From positions 7,956,170 through 8,020,169 of the forward strand of contig NC_021985.1 in assembly GCF_000444875.1 (NCBI RefSeq): a DNA stretch of 64,000 bases. The letters run 5' to 3'. This document shows, in pieces, positions 24,873 through 32,916 of this stretch. The notes beneath the pieces are model-generated. The model had not been told where the DNA came from. It saw only the letters and a program-made list of their open reading frames with translations, and searched no databases. This stretch comes from Streptomyces collinus Tu 365. Its GTDB lineage: Bacteria > Actinomycetota > Actinomycetes > Streptomycetales > Streptomycetaceae. A program made the position numbers and the translations under genes. Every line of letters starts with the position of its first letter. Position 1 is the first letter of the stretch.

Positions 24873-25733
24873 TCAGCCGTTGAAGAAGCCGCCCAGGGCG
24901 GCGGAGAGGGGGCCGGGGGCTTCCTCGGCCACATGATGGCCGGCGTCGATGCCGTGGCCTCGGACGTCGTCGGCCCAGTCGCGCCAGATGGTACGCGGGT
25001 CGCCGTACAGGTCCTCGAGATCGTCTCGCAAGGACCACAGGACCAGGACGGGGCAGTCTATCCGCGTCCCTCGGGCGCGGTCCGCCTCCTCGTGTTGGCG
25101 GTCCACGGTGAGCCCGGCGCGGTAGTCCTCCAGCATGGCGCGGACGACGTCTGGATTGCGGGTGGCGGTTCGCCACTCGTCGTGATTCTCCTGCCCCATG
25201 GCTTCGGGGTCTCCGCGGTACCAGGCGTCGGGATCAGCGTTGATGACGCGTTCGGGGATCTCTGGCTGTGCGAAGAAGAACCAGTGCCACCATGCGGTGG
25301 CGAACCGGGCATCCGCACGGGTCAGGTGCTCGCTCAGGGGCAGGCCGTCCAGGAACGCCACCCGGGTCACCGCGGACGGGTGGTCCAGCACCAGGCGGAG
25401 CGCCACGGCAGCCCCTCGGTCGTGACCGACGAGACCGAAGCGCTGATGCCCGAGCGTTTGCATGACCTCGACCATGTCCTTGGCAACGGCGCGCTTGGCG
25501 TGCGGAACGTGATCCAGAGTGGGCGCCGGACCGCGGGAGCGTCCGTACCCACGCAGGTCGGGGCAGACGACGCTGAAACCGCGCCGCACCAGGACGGGCG
25601 CGACCCGGTGCCATGTCGCCGACGTACGCGGGTGGCCATGCAACAACAGAAGAGGCGGGCCCTCGCCCCCGTATCGAACGAAAATGGATGCCTCACTGGT
25701 GCGCACCGTCCTGGTGGAAAACTCCTCGAACAC
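24873..25733 (-). CDS. Haloacetate/fluoroacetate dehalogenase-like alpha/beta hydrolase
   Basis: The 286-residue enzyme closely follows the fluoroacetate dehalogenase family: oxyanion loop HGHPRTSATWHR, nucleophile Asp105 in VGHDRGAA, acid Asp in FLDGLP, halide-pocket HW in WWHWFF, the Tyr of EDYRAG, and base His in DAGHHVAEE. The family hydrolyses haloacetates by an Asp ester intermediate. One key residue differs: the second carboxylate-binding Arg, four residues after the nucleophile, is Ala here, so the substrate may not be a haloacetate. GTG 25733 is chosen because GGAGGGG stands six bases before it. It is isolated and minus-strand. Confidence 0.8.
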   Translation of the reverse strand: MFEEFSTRTVRTSEASIFVRYGGEGPPLLLLHGHPRTSATWHRVAPVLVRRGFSVVCPDLRGYGRSRGPAPTLDHVPHAKRAVAKDMVEVMQTLGHQRFGLVGHDRGAAVALRLVLDHPSAVTRVAFLDGLPLSEHLTRADARFATAWWHWFFFAQPEIPERVINADPDAWYRGDPEAMGQENHDEWRTATRNPDVVRAMLEDYRAGLTVDRQHEEADRARGTRIDCPVLVLWSLRDDLEDLYGDPRTIWRDWADDVRGHGIDAGHHVAEEAPGPLSAALGGFFNG

Positions 25734-26010
25734 GCAACGCCCCTCCTGCTCCGAGACCCGGCCCGCGCTACCCCACCGATCCACCTTCCCAAGATGAGCC
25801 CCGACACTCCGCTACGGGTCGCTCAGTCGCCAACGAGCTTGCTCAAACGCCAAGTATCGCGTCCAGAGGGTCGGCAAAGGCGGCACAGGCGGCGTTGTCG
25901 GCAGGGGCTTGAAAGCGCGGCGGTGACCGTGATGACGGCGAGCGGAAACATGACCAGGCGGAGTTGAAGAAGCCGGCCGGCGAGGCCGTTGCCCGTGCGG
26001 CGCCCGGCCG

Positions 26011-26481
26011 CTGATCGAGCAGGAACTGGCCAGGGCCGAGGACGCCCTGCATGTCGCCCTCACCCTCTACGCACTGCACCAGCAGTCCCGCCGCACCGGC
26101 ATGTACCAGGCCGACCGGCCGGACCGCCGCCGCGGCCTGGGCGCCGCGGTGCGCCGGATGATGAAACCCGGCGAGATCGCACCCCCCATCCACAAACGCC
26201 TGGGCCGCGCCGGCACCGCCGCCGACCTGACCACCTGCGCCCAGCGGCTGCGCGACATCGTCGTCCTGCTGCGCCTCGAAGACATCGAACTCGACCACGC
26301 GTTGCCCGCCGGACAGCTCTACACCGGGCAGCGGCCCGGCGGCGCGGACACCGTCCGCAGGGAACGGGGCCGCTCCTTCCACACCTGGCACGACAAGCCC
26401 ACCGGCCGCCCTGCCGCTGCCGCCGACCGCGCCACCACGGACACCACCGCCACCACGTACACCGACAAGGACGCCTCGTGA
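26011..26481 (+). pseudogene. casB: Remnant of type I-E casB (cse2)
   Basis: The plus-strand frame encodes LIEQELARAEDALHVALTLY, then ALHQQSRRTGMY, GLGAAVRRMM, LRDIVVLLRLEDIELDHALP and GRSFHTWHDK. This is the order of conserved segments in the C-terminal two thirds of actinobacterial Cse2/CasB, the small helical subunit of type I-E Cascade. The N-terminal part is missing and no start is present before the homologous region. The stop overlaps the GTG of the cas7 remnant (GTGA), preserving the operon junction. Loss of the rest implies it is non-functional. Confidence 0.7.
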
Positions 26482-26708
26482 ACCGCATCTTCCTCGACGT
26501 GTACGCCCTGCAGACCGCCTCGCTCACGGGTGAGACCGCCCTGCGGCTCGCGGACGAGACGGTGAAGGCAGCCGGCTTGAAGACCGAGGTGCCCAAGCGC
26601 AAGGCGAGCGCCGCCAAGGACGGTGAGCCGGAGCCGGCGCCCCAGGCCAAGAACCTGGTGTGCGTGAGCCCCCGGGGGCCGTGCAGTCTCCGGGGGCTCG
26701 CCGACTAG
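26478..26708 (+). pseudogene. casC: Internally deleted remnant of type I-E cas7 (casC/cse4)
   Basis: It starts like Cas7e (VNRIFLDVYALQT) and then jumps to the family's later segment TGETALRLADETVKAAGLKT followed by EVPKRK. Most of the RNA-binding RRM-like body between them is gone. The end (APQAKNLV, then CSLRGLAD) departs from the family, indicating a second break. The 76-residue product cannot assemble into Cascade. GTG 26478 overlaps the casB stop, and its TAG overlaps the stop of the convergent AhpD gene. Confidence 0.7.
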
Positions 26709-27034
26709 TGGCCATGCTCCTCGTAGAGGCGGTCGGCCATGAGTGCATGGGCCAGGGTTCCGCCCGCGCGGACCGCGGCGGTGACGAAGGCGGTCTCGGC
26801 CAGTTCCTCGGCGGTCACCCCGTGTCGGCGGGCGGCGGCGGTGTGCACGTCGAGGCAGTACGCGCACTGGGTCACCAACGCCACCGCCACGGAGATCAGC
26901 TCGCGGTAGCGCCGCGGGACCGCACCGTCCTCCCGGTCGACGGCGTCCTGGAAGGCGCGCCAGGCCGCGAACTCCACCGGGGCATTGGCGCCGACCGAAC
27001 GAGCGCGCTTGAGATCGTCGGGGTCCGTGTACAC
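26705..27034 (-). CDS. AhpD-like carboxymuconolactone decarboxylase family protein
   Basis: A 109-residue all-helical protein with the AhpD redox motif CAYCLDVH (Cys57, Cys60, His64) followed by HTAAARRHGVTAEEL. It is probably a peroxidase-type disulfide enzyme that handles peroxides or relays electrons. GTG 27034 is the start because AAGGAG is six bases upstream. It is divergent from a LysR-type gene; a 12-base-arm inverted repeat lies between them. This arrangement suggests LysR control, possibly in response to oxidative stress. Confidence 0.85.
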   Translation of the reverse strand: MYTDPDDLKRARSVGANAPVEFAAWRAFQDAVDREDGAVPRRYRELISVAVALVTQCAYCLDVHTAAARRHGVTAEELAETAFVTAAVRAGGTLAHALMADRLYEEHGH

Positions 27035-27052
27035 GGCGGGCTCCTTGAGTGG

Positions 27053-27082
27053 TTGGGGTGGATCCGTTGGTGGATCCACCCC
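27053..27082. promoter_or_regulatory. Large inverted repeat in the AhpD/LysR gap
   Basis: TGGGGTGGATCC (27053-27064) and GGATCCACCCCA (27071-27082) form a perfect inverted repeat with 12-base arms and a GTTGGT loop. It sits between the divergent starts, 19 bases upstream of the AhpD GTG and about 70 before the LysR ATG. It may be the LysR binding site, or act as an mRNA hairpin close to the AhpD ribosome-binding site. Confidence 0.6.
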
Positions 27083-27154
27083 ACCGCGACGGGGGCGGCC
27101 GCGTCCAAGACCGATTTCGCAGGGACGGGTTCGAACTCGGTATCGTGGCCGGTC

Positions 27155-28042
27155 ATGGACCTGCGGGCACTACGCTGCTTCGTCGCCGTGGCCGAGGAGG
27201 GCCACTTCGGCCGGGCCGCGGCGCGCCTGCATCTGGCACAGCCGCCGCTGAGCCGCCGGATCCGGGAGCTTGAGGCAGACCTCGGGTGCCGGCTGTTCGA
27301 GCGGATCCCGACCGGCGCCCGACTCACCCCGGCCGGCGAGGTGCTACTCGCGGAGGCGCGGGACCTGCTGGAGCGCGCCGAGCGCGCCCGTGAACGGGTC
27401 CGGGGCGCCGAGTCCGAGCGGGTTCTGGTCCTCGGTACGGTCGCGGGCGCCGGGTTGGACGTCGGCGCGGCGGCGCTGTCCGCGCTGCGGCGGGAGCGGC
27501 CGGGGTTGCGGGTGAGGCTGCGCGAGGCGCCGATCACCGATCCGAGCGCGGGCCTGCGCGAGGCCCGGGTGGACCTGGCGCTGACCCGCCTGCCCTTCGA
27601 CACCTCTGGCCTGACGGTCCGCCTGCTCGGCGAGGAGCCGCTCGTGGCCGCTCTGCCGGCGGACGACACTCTGGCGGGCCGCCCGCGGCTGCACGTCGCC
27701 GAACTCGCCGGTCGGCCGCGCTTCCGGCTGCCGCCGGGTACGGACGCACGGTGGCGTGCGTACTGGCTCGGCGCCCCGGACGACGTGCCGGGTCCGGTGG
27801 TGTCCTCCCTTGAGGAATGCCTGCACGCCGTCCTCTGGGAGGGCACGGTCGGCCTGCTCCCGGCCGGCGCGGCACTGCGGCACGCCCGCCCCGGCATCGC
27901 CTTCGTCCCGGTCGACGGCCACGCACCGAGCCGCATCGTCACCGCCCGCCGCGCCACCACGCCCGACCCCCGGGCCGAGGCTCTCGCGCAGGCCCTCACC
28001 GCAGCCTTCGCCCGCCGCCCGCCCGCCGACCTCGCGCAGTAG
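27155..28042 (+). CDS. LysR-family transcriptional regulator
   Basis: The 295-residue protein has the LysR winged helix at its N-terminus (MDLRALRCFVAVAEEGHFGR, AARLHLAQPPLSRRIRELE) and a periplasmic-binding-protein-like effector domain (about 90-290). Length and organisation are normal. ATG 27155 gives the canonical start; an in-frame extension to 26660 crosses the AhpD gene on the other strand. It is divergent from the AhpD-like gene, the usual position for a LysR regulator of that gene. The effector is unknown. Confidence 0.88.
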   Translation: MDLRALRCFVAVAEEGHFGRAAARLHLAQPPLSRRIRELEADLGCRLFERIPTGARLTPAGEVLLAEARDLLERAERARERVRGAESERVLVLGTVAGAGLDVGAAALSALRRERPGLRVRLREAPITDPSAGLREARVDLALTRLPFDTSGLTVRLLGEEPLVAALPADDTLAGRPRLHVAELAGRPRFRLPPGTDARWRAYWLGAPDDVPGPVVSSLEECLHAVLWEGTVGLLPAGAALRHARPGIAFVPVDGHAPSRIVTARRATTPDPRAEALAQALTAAFARRPPADLAQ

Positions 28043-28494
28043 GCGGCTTCCTGCAGCGGCCCGGCGGCATCCCACCAGAGCCCGTCCGATGGGTCGGGGA
28101 AGAGACGACCTAGCCCGTCCTGCTGACGGCGCCACGGCCTTGGTCGCCAGGCCCGCCCTGCCCGGTCGCCGGGCCGGCCGTGCGCCCGACTGTCGCGCTG
28201 CCGCGTCGCGTCCTGGCCGCCGCCGGGCGGCCGTCACGATCCCGCGGGGTAGAGCAGCGGCCGGGCGGGGCGCGGGTGAGCGGCTGCCGGCAGGCTTGTC
28301 GCCGCCGTCCGCGGCCGCCGTTCTGCCCGTCTGTCGTCGGGCCGTGGGCGCGGGTTCGCCGGGCCGTTCCGGCGCGTCGGGCCCCGTCCTGCCGGGCCGT
28401 CGCACCAGCTCACTGTGCTGCACCAGGGGCATCAGCGGGGTGGCACCATGCGGCCTCTCGGGAGGCCGGCCACGTCGTTCACCAGCGCAAGGAC
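28043..28494. other. Region before the transposase relic
   Basis: About 450 very GC-rich bases with no supported gene. The right part probably belongs to the insertion sequence whose transposase begins near 28495; the start of that gene has been lost here. No terminal inverted repeats could be identified by eye. Confidence 0.3.
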
Positions 28495-29473
28495 CGGAAC
28501 GGGCGAACTGCCAGGTCGCGGTCAGCGTCCACGCGGCCACCGACACGGCATCGTGCCCGTTGGAGTGGGAGTTGTTCCTGCCCGAGGAATGGACACATGA
28601 CAACGGTCGGCGCCGGCGGGCCGGCATTCCCGAGGAGGTCGGGCATGTGTCCAAGACCCGTCTTGCGCTGGGACTGCTGGACCGCCTGGCCGGACAGGGC
28701 CTGAGCGTGCCGGTGATCGTGGCCGATGCCGGCTATGGCCGCAGCGTCTCCTTCCGGCTCGCGCTGGAGGAACGCGGCTGGTCCTACGTCGTGGCCGTCG
28801 ACCCGAAAGAGATCGCTCGGCCTGCCGACGCGGAGCCGTATCAACCCGCCTATGGCGGGCTGGGCCCACCGACTCTGCCCCGATACCGCGAGGTGCCCCG
28901 GCCGCTGCCGGGCCTCGTTGCAGAGGCCGCGGTGTTCGAGGAAGTCACGTGGCGGCAGGGCAGTAAAGGGCACGATGACTTCGCACTTCGCCGTTCTGCA
29001 GGTCAGGCCGTCGGGCAAGGAGGCCTGCCGCACCGCCCAGGAACAGGCCGGTGGCCGCAGCCGGTGGGACGGTGTGCTGCCGCTGCGGACCCTGCTGGTC
29101 GAACAGCCTGAAGAAGCCGAAGAGCCGACCGGCTACTGGATGACCAACTTCCCCGCCACCACGGCCATCACCGATCTGGTGCGGTGGGCGAAGATGCGCT
29201 GGCGGATCGAGCACGACTACCGCGAACTCAAGCACGGCCTGGGCCTGGACCACTTCGAAGGACGCACCTGGCGCGGCTGGCACCACCACGTCACCCCTCG
29301 TCACCGCCGCCCAGGCCTTCCTCACCCTCCGGCGACTCGACCCAAAAGCCCAGACGCCGGCCTCACCCTCTACCAGGTCCTCGACGTCATTCAGGACCTG
29401 CTGAGGTGCTGGACCGGCACCTGCACCACCTGCGGCCGCCCCCTACCGACCAGCAGACGAAGAACCTAACGAA
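28495..29473 (+). pseudogene. IS701-family transposase, truncated and frameshifted
   Basis: The DDE transposase begins abruptly in the middle of the protein, at the family motif RANCQVAVSVHAATDTASCP. DAGYGRSVSFRLALEERGW carries a catalytic Asp. The frame shifts near 28960 (EVTWRQGSKG continues as TMTSHFAVLQVRP one frame over). It then reads WAKMRWRIEHDYRELKHGLG with the catalytic Glu, shifts again near 29295, and returns to frame for the end DLLRCWTGTCTTCGRPLP. Loss of the N-terminus and the shifts make it inactive. Confidence 0.82.
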
Positions 29474-29522
29474 GCACTACTAGACCGTGTGCGGCGGATC
29501 ATGTGGCCGTGATGGCACCAAG

Positions 29523-30164
29523 TTAGTTCTCACGGGCCGCACTGCGCCCGGTTGCGAGGCGTTTCTGCCCCTCGGGCACGGGCAGGACCGCGAGTGCGGT
29601 GTCTGCAACGTTCCGCAGCGTCTCCGGATCCAGGCCGGCCTTGCCTACCGCCTCGATACCGCGGACCACCGTCAGCAGCAGTGCCGCCAGCCGCTCCGGA
29701 TCCGCGGCGCTGTCGATGTCGCCGTGGCGCTGGGCGGCGCTGATCTCCGTTCGCAGCAGGGTCAGCAGTGCCGTCATGGTCTCGGCCGACCGTGCGGCGA
29801 CCGTCGGATCCTGCTGGGCCAGTTCCGCCGCGCCCTTGGCCAACAGGCACCCGCGGCGCTCGCTGTCGGAGGCGGTGTTCTCCGCCATGAGGTGCACGTA
29901 TTCCGACAGTCGGGCCAAGGCCTCTGCATCCGGGCCGCCTGCCAGACGCCCTTCGGCCACCTCGACGACTGCGGTGCACCAGTCGCCAAATACACGGTGG
30001 AACAGCTTGGCCTTGTCGCCGAACGCGCCGTACAGGCTGCCCTTGCCCAGGCCGGTCGCCTGGGCGATGTCGTCCATCCGGGTTCCTGCGTAGCCGGTCG
30101 CCCAGAACTGTTCCCGGGCCCGCTCCAGGACTTGGCGTTCGTCGAAGGCGCGTGGTCTCGGCAT
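29523..30164 (-). CDS. TetR/AcrR-family repressor
   Basis: A 213-residue regulator with the N-terminal DNA-binding domain (RQVLERAREQFWATGYAGT, then DIAQATGLGKGSLYGAFGDK) and a helical effector domain including CLLAKGAAEL. It is divergent from an SDR gene, and the 84-base gap holds overlapping inverted repeats. It is probably the repressor of that SDR and of itself. The start is ATG 30164, and the stop is TAA. The ligand is unknown; this subgroup often responds to reactive aldehydes or quinones, which would suit SDR induction. Confidence 0.88.
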   Translation of the reverse strand: MPRPRAFDERQVLERAREQFWATGYAGTRMDDIAQATGLGKGSLYGAFGDKAKLFHRVFGDWCTAVVEVAEGRLAGGPDAEALARLSEYVHLMAENTASDSERRGCLLAKGAAELAQQDPTVAARSAETMTALLTLLRTEISAAQRHGDIDSAADPERLAALLLTVVRGIEAVGKAGLDPETLRNVADTALAVLPVPEGQKRLATGRSAAREN

Positions 30165-30183
30165 GGCCTCAGTCTATTCGTTC

Positions 30184-30213
30184 TTGACTCGATCGTCCAT
30201 TACTGGCTACGTT
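30184..30213 (+). promoter_or_regulatory. Candidate promoter of the SDR gene
   Basis: TTGACT (30184-30189) and TACGTT (30208-30213), 18 bases apart, lie about 36 bases before the SDR start. The TetR operator covers the spacer and -10 region. Hexamers are only partly consensus. Confidence 0.45.
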
Positions 30214-30234
30214 ATGGACGATCCATTCCATAAC
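30191..30234. promoter_or_regulatory. Nested TetR operators
   Basis: Two perfect inverted repeats overlap. GATCGTCCAT (30191-30200) pairs with ATGGACGATC (30214-30223), ten-base arms. GTTATGGA (30211-30218) pairs with TCCATAAC (30227-30234), eight-base arms. The shared ATGGA block belongs to both. The position over the SDR promoter fits binding by the divergent TetR protein. Confidence 0.68.
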
Positions 30235-30248
30235 TGAAGGGGTTCGCC

Positions 30249-30986
30249 ATGTCAGGCGTGCTGCAGGAAAAGGTGGCCGTGATCACCGGAGGGACCAGCG
30301 GGATCGGGCTGGCCATCGCCCACCGTTTCGTCCGGGAGGGCGCACGGGTCTTCGTGACCGGCCGGGACATCGACCGCCTCGAGGCGGCAGTCAAGGAGTT
30401 GGGCCCTGCGGCCACCGGCGTACGATCCGACGTCTCGAACCTGGCCGACCTGGACGCGCTCTACGCGCGAGTCCGCGAGCAGGCCGGACGCATCGACGTG
30501 CTGGTGGCCAACGCGGGAATCGTCGCGGACGCCGCGCTCGGCGCCCACACCGAGGCGAACGTCGACCTGACCCTCGCCGTCAACGTCAAGGGCCCACTGT
30601 TCACCGTTCAGAAGGCACTCCCGCTGCTGGCGGAGAACGCCTCCATCGTGGTCGTCGGCTCGAGCAACAGCGTGCGGCCCAATGAGCAACTCGAGGTCTA
30701 CAGCGCCTCGAAGGCGGCGGTGAGCAACCTCGTGCACAACTGGGCCCGGCAGTCACGGGAGCGGCGATTCCGGGTCAACGTGCTCAGCCCGGGACCCACG
30801 CGGACCCCTGGCCTGCTGGGCGCCGCAGGGCCGGCCGCCGACCAGTTCGCCGAGGCCACCGTGCCACTGGGGAGGCTGGCCGACGCCGAGGAAATCGCCG
30901 AGGCCGCCCTCTTCCTGGCTTCGGACGCCTCGTCGTTCGTCACCGGCGCCGAACTCTTCGCCGACGGCGGCTACACCCGGGCCTGA
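30249..30986 (+). CDS. Classical short-chain dehydrogenase/reductase
   Basis: A 245-residue SDR with all classical motifs: cofactor loop TGGTSGIGLA (14-23), NAG in VANAGIV (about 92), catalytic Ser in VGSSNS (about 139), and YSASK (about 152-156). Arg residues after the glycine motif (TGRDIDR) favour NADP(H). The C-terminal FVTGAELFADGGYTRA is the usual end. ATG 30249 is preceded by GAAGGGG. It is divergent from a TetR gene whose likely operators overlap its promoter. The substrate is unknown. Confidence 0.9.
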   Translation: MSGVLQEKVAVITGGTSGIGLAIAHRFVREGARVFVTGRDIDRLEAAVKELGPAATGVRSDVSNLADLDALYARVREQAGRIDVLVANAGIVADAALGAHTEANVDLTLAVNVKGPLFTVQKALPLLAENASIVVVGSSNSVRPNEQLEVYSASKAAVSNLVHNWARQSRERRFRVNVLSPGPTRTPGLLGAAGPAADQFAEATVPLGRLADAEEIAEAALFLASDASSFVTGAELFADGGYTRA

Positions 30987-31200
30987 TCGACGGCCGGTGG
31001 TGCGCATCCGGTTCCCTACCTGCGATGGGTGCACTCCGGGCCGCGCGTGTGCGTCGTACGAGGCCCAGTGCGCCCGAAGCAATCTTGTCGAGGAGAGTGG
31101 CCGGCACGCGGACATCGTAGGGAGCTGCTTGACGGGGCGAAGGGGTGGCTTCTCTGAACCACGCATCCTGATGGACGGTAAGACGGTCGCTGTGGCCGTG
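30987..31200. other. Intergenic region between convergent genes
   Basis: About 210 bases between the SDR stop and the minus-strand stop of the membrane protein gene. Nothing protein-coding is supported. No clear bidirectional terminator is visible. Confidence 0.3.
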
Positions 31201-31659
31201 TTACTGGTCCTTGAGCGTGCCCCGGCACACGCGGATGAGATCCGTCAGCGCCGTCGACAGCTCATCCAGCCGGCGTGTGCTGGTCGACTCGGTTGACTCG
31301 GTCATGGCTTTCCACGCGGTTTGGTGGACGATCTGCACCCGTGAGGCGACTTCCCCCGGCTCGACGAGCCGAATGCGCACCACCTTCAGGGCGACTGTGG
31401 CCATGAGCTGCTCGAACCGTGCTTTGAGCAGCGCTGCCTCGGCCATGTTGCCGTGCGTGGCCTGATGGGCAAGCTGCCTGGCCTCCTCCACGGCAAGCAT
31501 GAAGTCCTCAAGTCGCTCAGCGCGCTCTCGCTGTTCGCTCTGCCGACTCTCTCGCCGCCACTTGGCACGCTCTCCGAACAGTGTCAGACCAGTGCCCAGA
31601 GCAACCCCGAAAAGAGCTGTCCCTCCCGTGATCGCCGCCGACCAGACTGCAACATCCAT
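31201..31659 (-). CDS. Hypothetical protein with one N-terminal membrane segment
   Basis: A 152-residue protein with an N-terminal hydrophobic segment (about 5-30, VWSAAITGGTALFGVALGTG) followed by a long, highly charged helical stretch (ERAKWRRESRQSEQRERAER, about 33-52) that could form a coiled coil, and a helical C-terminus. ATG 31659 is preferred; no strong ribosome-binding site is seen, and the frame extends to 31764. I do not recognise a characterised family. The topology suggests a membrane-tethered cytoplasmic helical protein. Confidence 0.6.
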   Translation of the reverse strand: MDVAVWSAAITGGTALFGVALGTGLTLFGERAKWRRESRQSEQRERAERLEDFMLAVEEARQLAHQATHGNMAEAALLKARFEQLMATVALKVVRIRLVEPGEVASRVQIVHQTAWKAMTESTESTSTRRLDELSTALTDLIRVCRGTLKDQ

Positions 31660-31854
31660 TCGAGCAGCTGCCAGGCGCCACGCACCCCCGTCCGAGCATG
31701 CTTCAAAACGAAGCACCGGGGCCCACGGCCTGGCAGCTGCGCGCTCCCTCTGCGCGCCGTACACACGTCAACGCGCCCCCTCACCCGTCTGGCTGGCGGA
31801 TCCAAAGCGCCCGTAACGTCCTGGTCCTTCTGTCGAGGAGAGGGGAAGCGAACA

Positions 31855-32193
31855 ATGCGCTCACATCTGGTAGGTGGCCTCGTTGCGGCGGGAGCCGCCC
31901 TGTGCGGTCTGGCCGCCTCACCCGCGTCGGCGTGGACTGGTAGTTACGTCTCTTCGAACTCCGGCTACGCCTACGTCCGCGGGGCGGCCACGACCAACTC
32001 CGCGATCATCGGCAAGGCGCCCAACGGCCGCATGGTCGACATGATGTGCTACAAGGACGGTCAGTGGGCCCAGGGCAACTACTGGACCAACCGCTGGTAC
32101 TACTCCACCGTGCAGTCCAACGGAACTAACAACTGGATCGGCTTTGTCCACGCGTCTCTCGTTGCCAAGCCGACTCGGGTGCCGCCCTGCTGA
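31855..32193 (+). CDS. Small secreted SH3-like protein
   Basis: The 112-residue protein has a clear signal peptide (VGGLVAAGAALCGLAASPAS, cleavage near AWT) and a mature part of about 86 residues with the look of a bacterial SH3 domain: GYAYVRGAATTNSAIIGK, VDMMCYKDGQW and WIGFVHASLV. Such domains bind peptidoglycan or act as secreted modulators. Two Cys residues (MCYK and the last residue) could form a disulfide. GGAGAGGGGAAG lies upstream of ATG 31855. The function is unknown. Confidence 0.78.
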   Translation: MRSHLVGGLVAAGAALCGLAASPASAWTGSYVSSNSGYAYVRGAATTNSAIIGKAPNGRMVDMMCYKDGQWAQGNYWTNRWYYSTVQSNGTNNWIGFVHASLVAKPTRVPPC

Positions 32194-32374
32194 CCTCCTG
32201 TCCCGATCGCGCTGCCACACGCCGCTCGGCGCCTGACACCGCAACGAGACCTCAGGAGCAATTGGGCACGGCGCTGACGCTCACGTTGTGCAGCAGCTCC
32301 GCCTATACGGCGGTTGCCCCCTTGTCGCTGTCCAGGTGAAACCAGGGGTGGTGTAGGGCGGTGGCGTGGGACCG
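32194..32374. other. Intergenic region, nothing seen
   Basis: About 180 bases after the SH3-like gene. No gene, promoter or terminator can be supported here. Confidence 0.3.
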
Positions 32375-32600
32375 CTACATGGGTCCCACGCTGTTGCCCA
32401 AACTGCGACCGTTTGTGATCTTGCAGGTCACGGTGATTGGCGTGTTCTCCGTGAGCGGGTCTCGGCGCCTCCAGCCCACGGGCTGCCGTAGACGTAGGCC
32501 GACTCGCACTCGGGACCGGTGCTGGTACAGCCGCCGCCCTGATCGTCGGTGTACCGGATCACGGCGGCGAAGGAGCCGCGCCTTTGTGGGTGGTGGTCGA
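32375..32600 (-). pseudogene. Frameshifted remnant of an exported or SH3-like protein
   Basis: On the minus strand one frame reads GSFAAVIRYTDDQGGGCTS followed by GPECESAYVYGSPWAGG. After a shift near 32465 it continues as PLTENTPITVTCKITNGRSL and ends in TAG at 32375. Both halves are protein-like with normal bias, and the Cys-rich strand pattern suggests an extracellular domain, perhaps related to the SH3-like protein at 31855. No start remains. It is probably a decayed gene of about 75 surviving codons. Confidence 0.4.
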
Positions 32601-32731
32601 AGTCCTACCACAGGAGTCGCTGGCTCCGTTCTCGTCCTGTCCGCCACCTGCCGTAGTGCCGGACGTGCCGTCTGAGCACCGGCTGAAGTACCGGAGCTAC
32701 CGGTTGAATCCCCGGAGGCTGGAGACCGCTC

Positions 32732-32872
32732 ATGCGTACCTTGTCCCGTCGTGCCCTCCTCCCCGCACCCGCCGCCGTGCTGATGTTCACCCTCGCCGCC
32801 TGTGGCGGTGGTTTCGACGACAGCTCCGGCAGTTCGAAGTCGGACACCCAGCAGGCCGTCCAGGGCGCGTGA
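32732..32872 (+). pseudogene. Truncated solute-binding lipoprotein
   Basis: ATG 32732, with GGAG upstream, opens a perfect lipoprotein signal: MRTLSRRALL, a hydrophobic run, and the lipobox LAAC followed by GGGFDDSSGSS. This is the usual start of sugar-binding lipoproteins of ABC importers. The frame ends after 46 codons, right after the flexible linker and before any folded domain. The rest of the gene and the permease genes are absent, so it is a deletion remnant. Confidence 0.65.
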
Positions 32873-32916
32873 GGTGCCGGTGCGGCGGGAGAGGCCAGTC
32901 GTCAATCTCACTCCGT

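Noticed and set aside
25989..26477. Extension of the cas7 remnant upstream
   Set aside because: The frame there is Arg/Pro-rich and lies across casB; cas7 similarity starts at GTG 26478.
25734..26708. A CRISPR array near the cas remnants
   Set aside because: No 28-29-base direct repeats with regular spacers are present anywhere in this stretch.
27120..27140. A tRNA-like GGTTCGAACTC near the LysR start
   Set aside because: Only the T-loop-like piece is present; no acceptor stem, anticodon arm or D-arm can be built around it.
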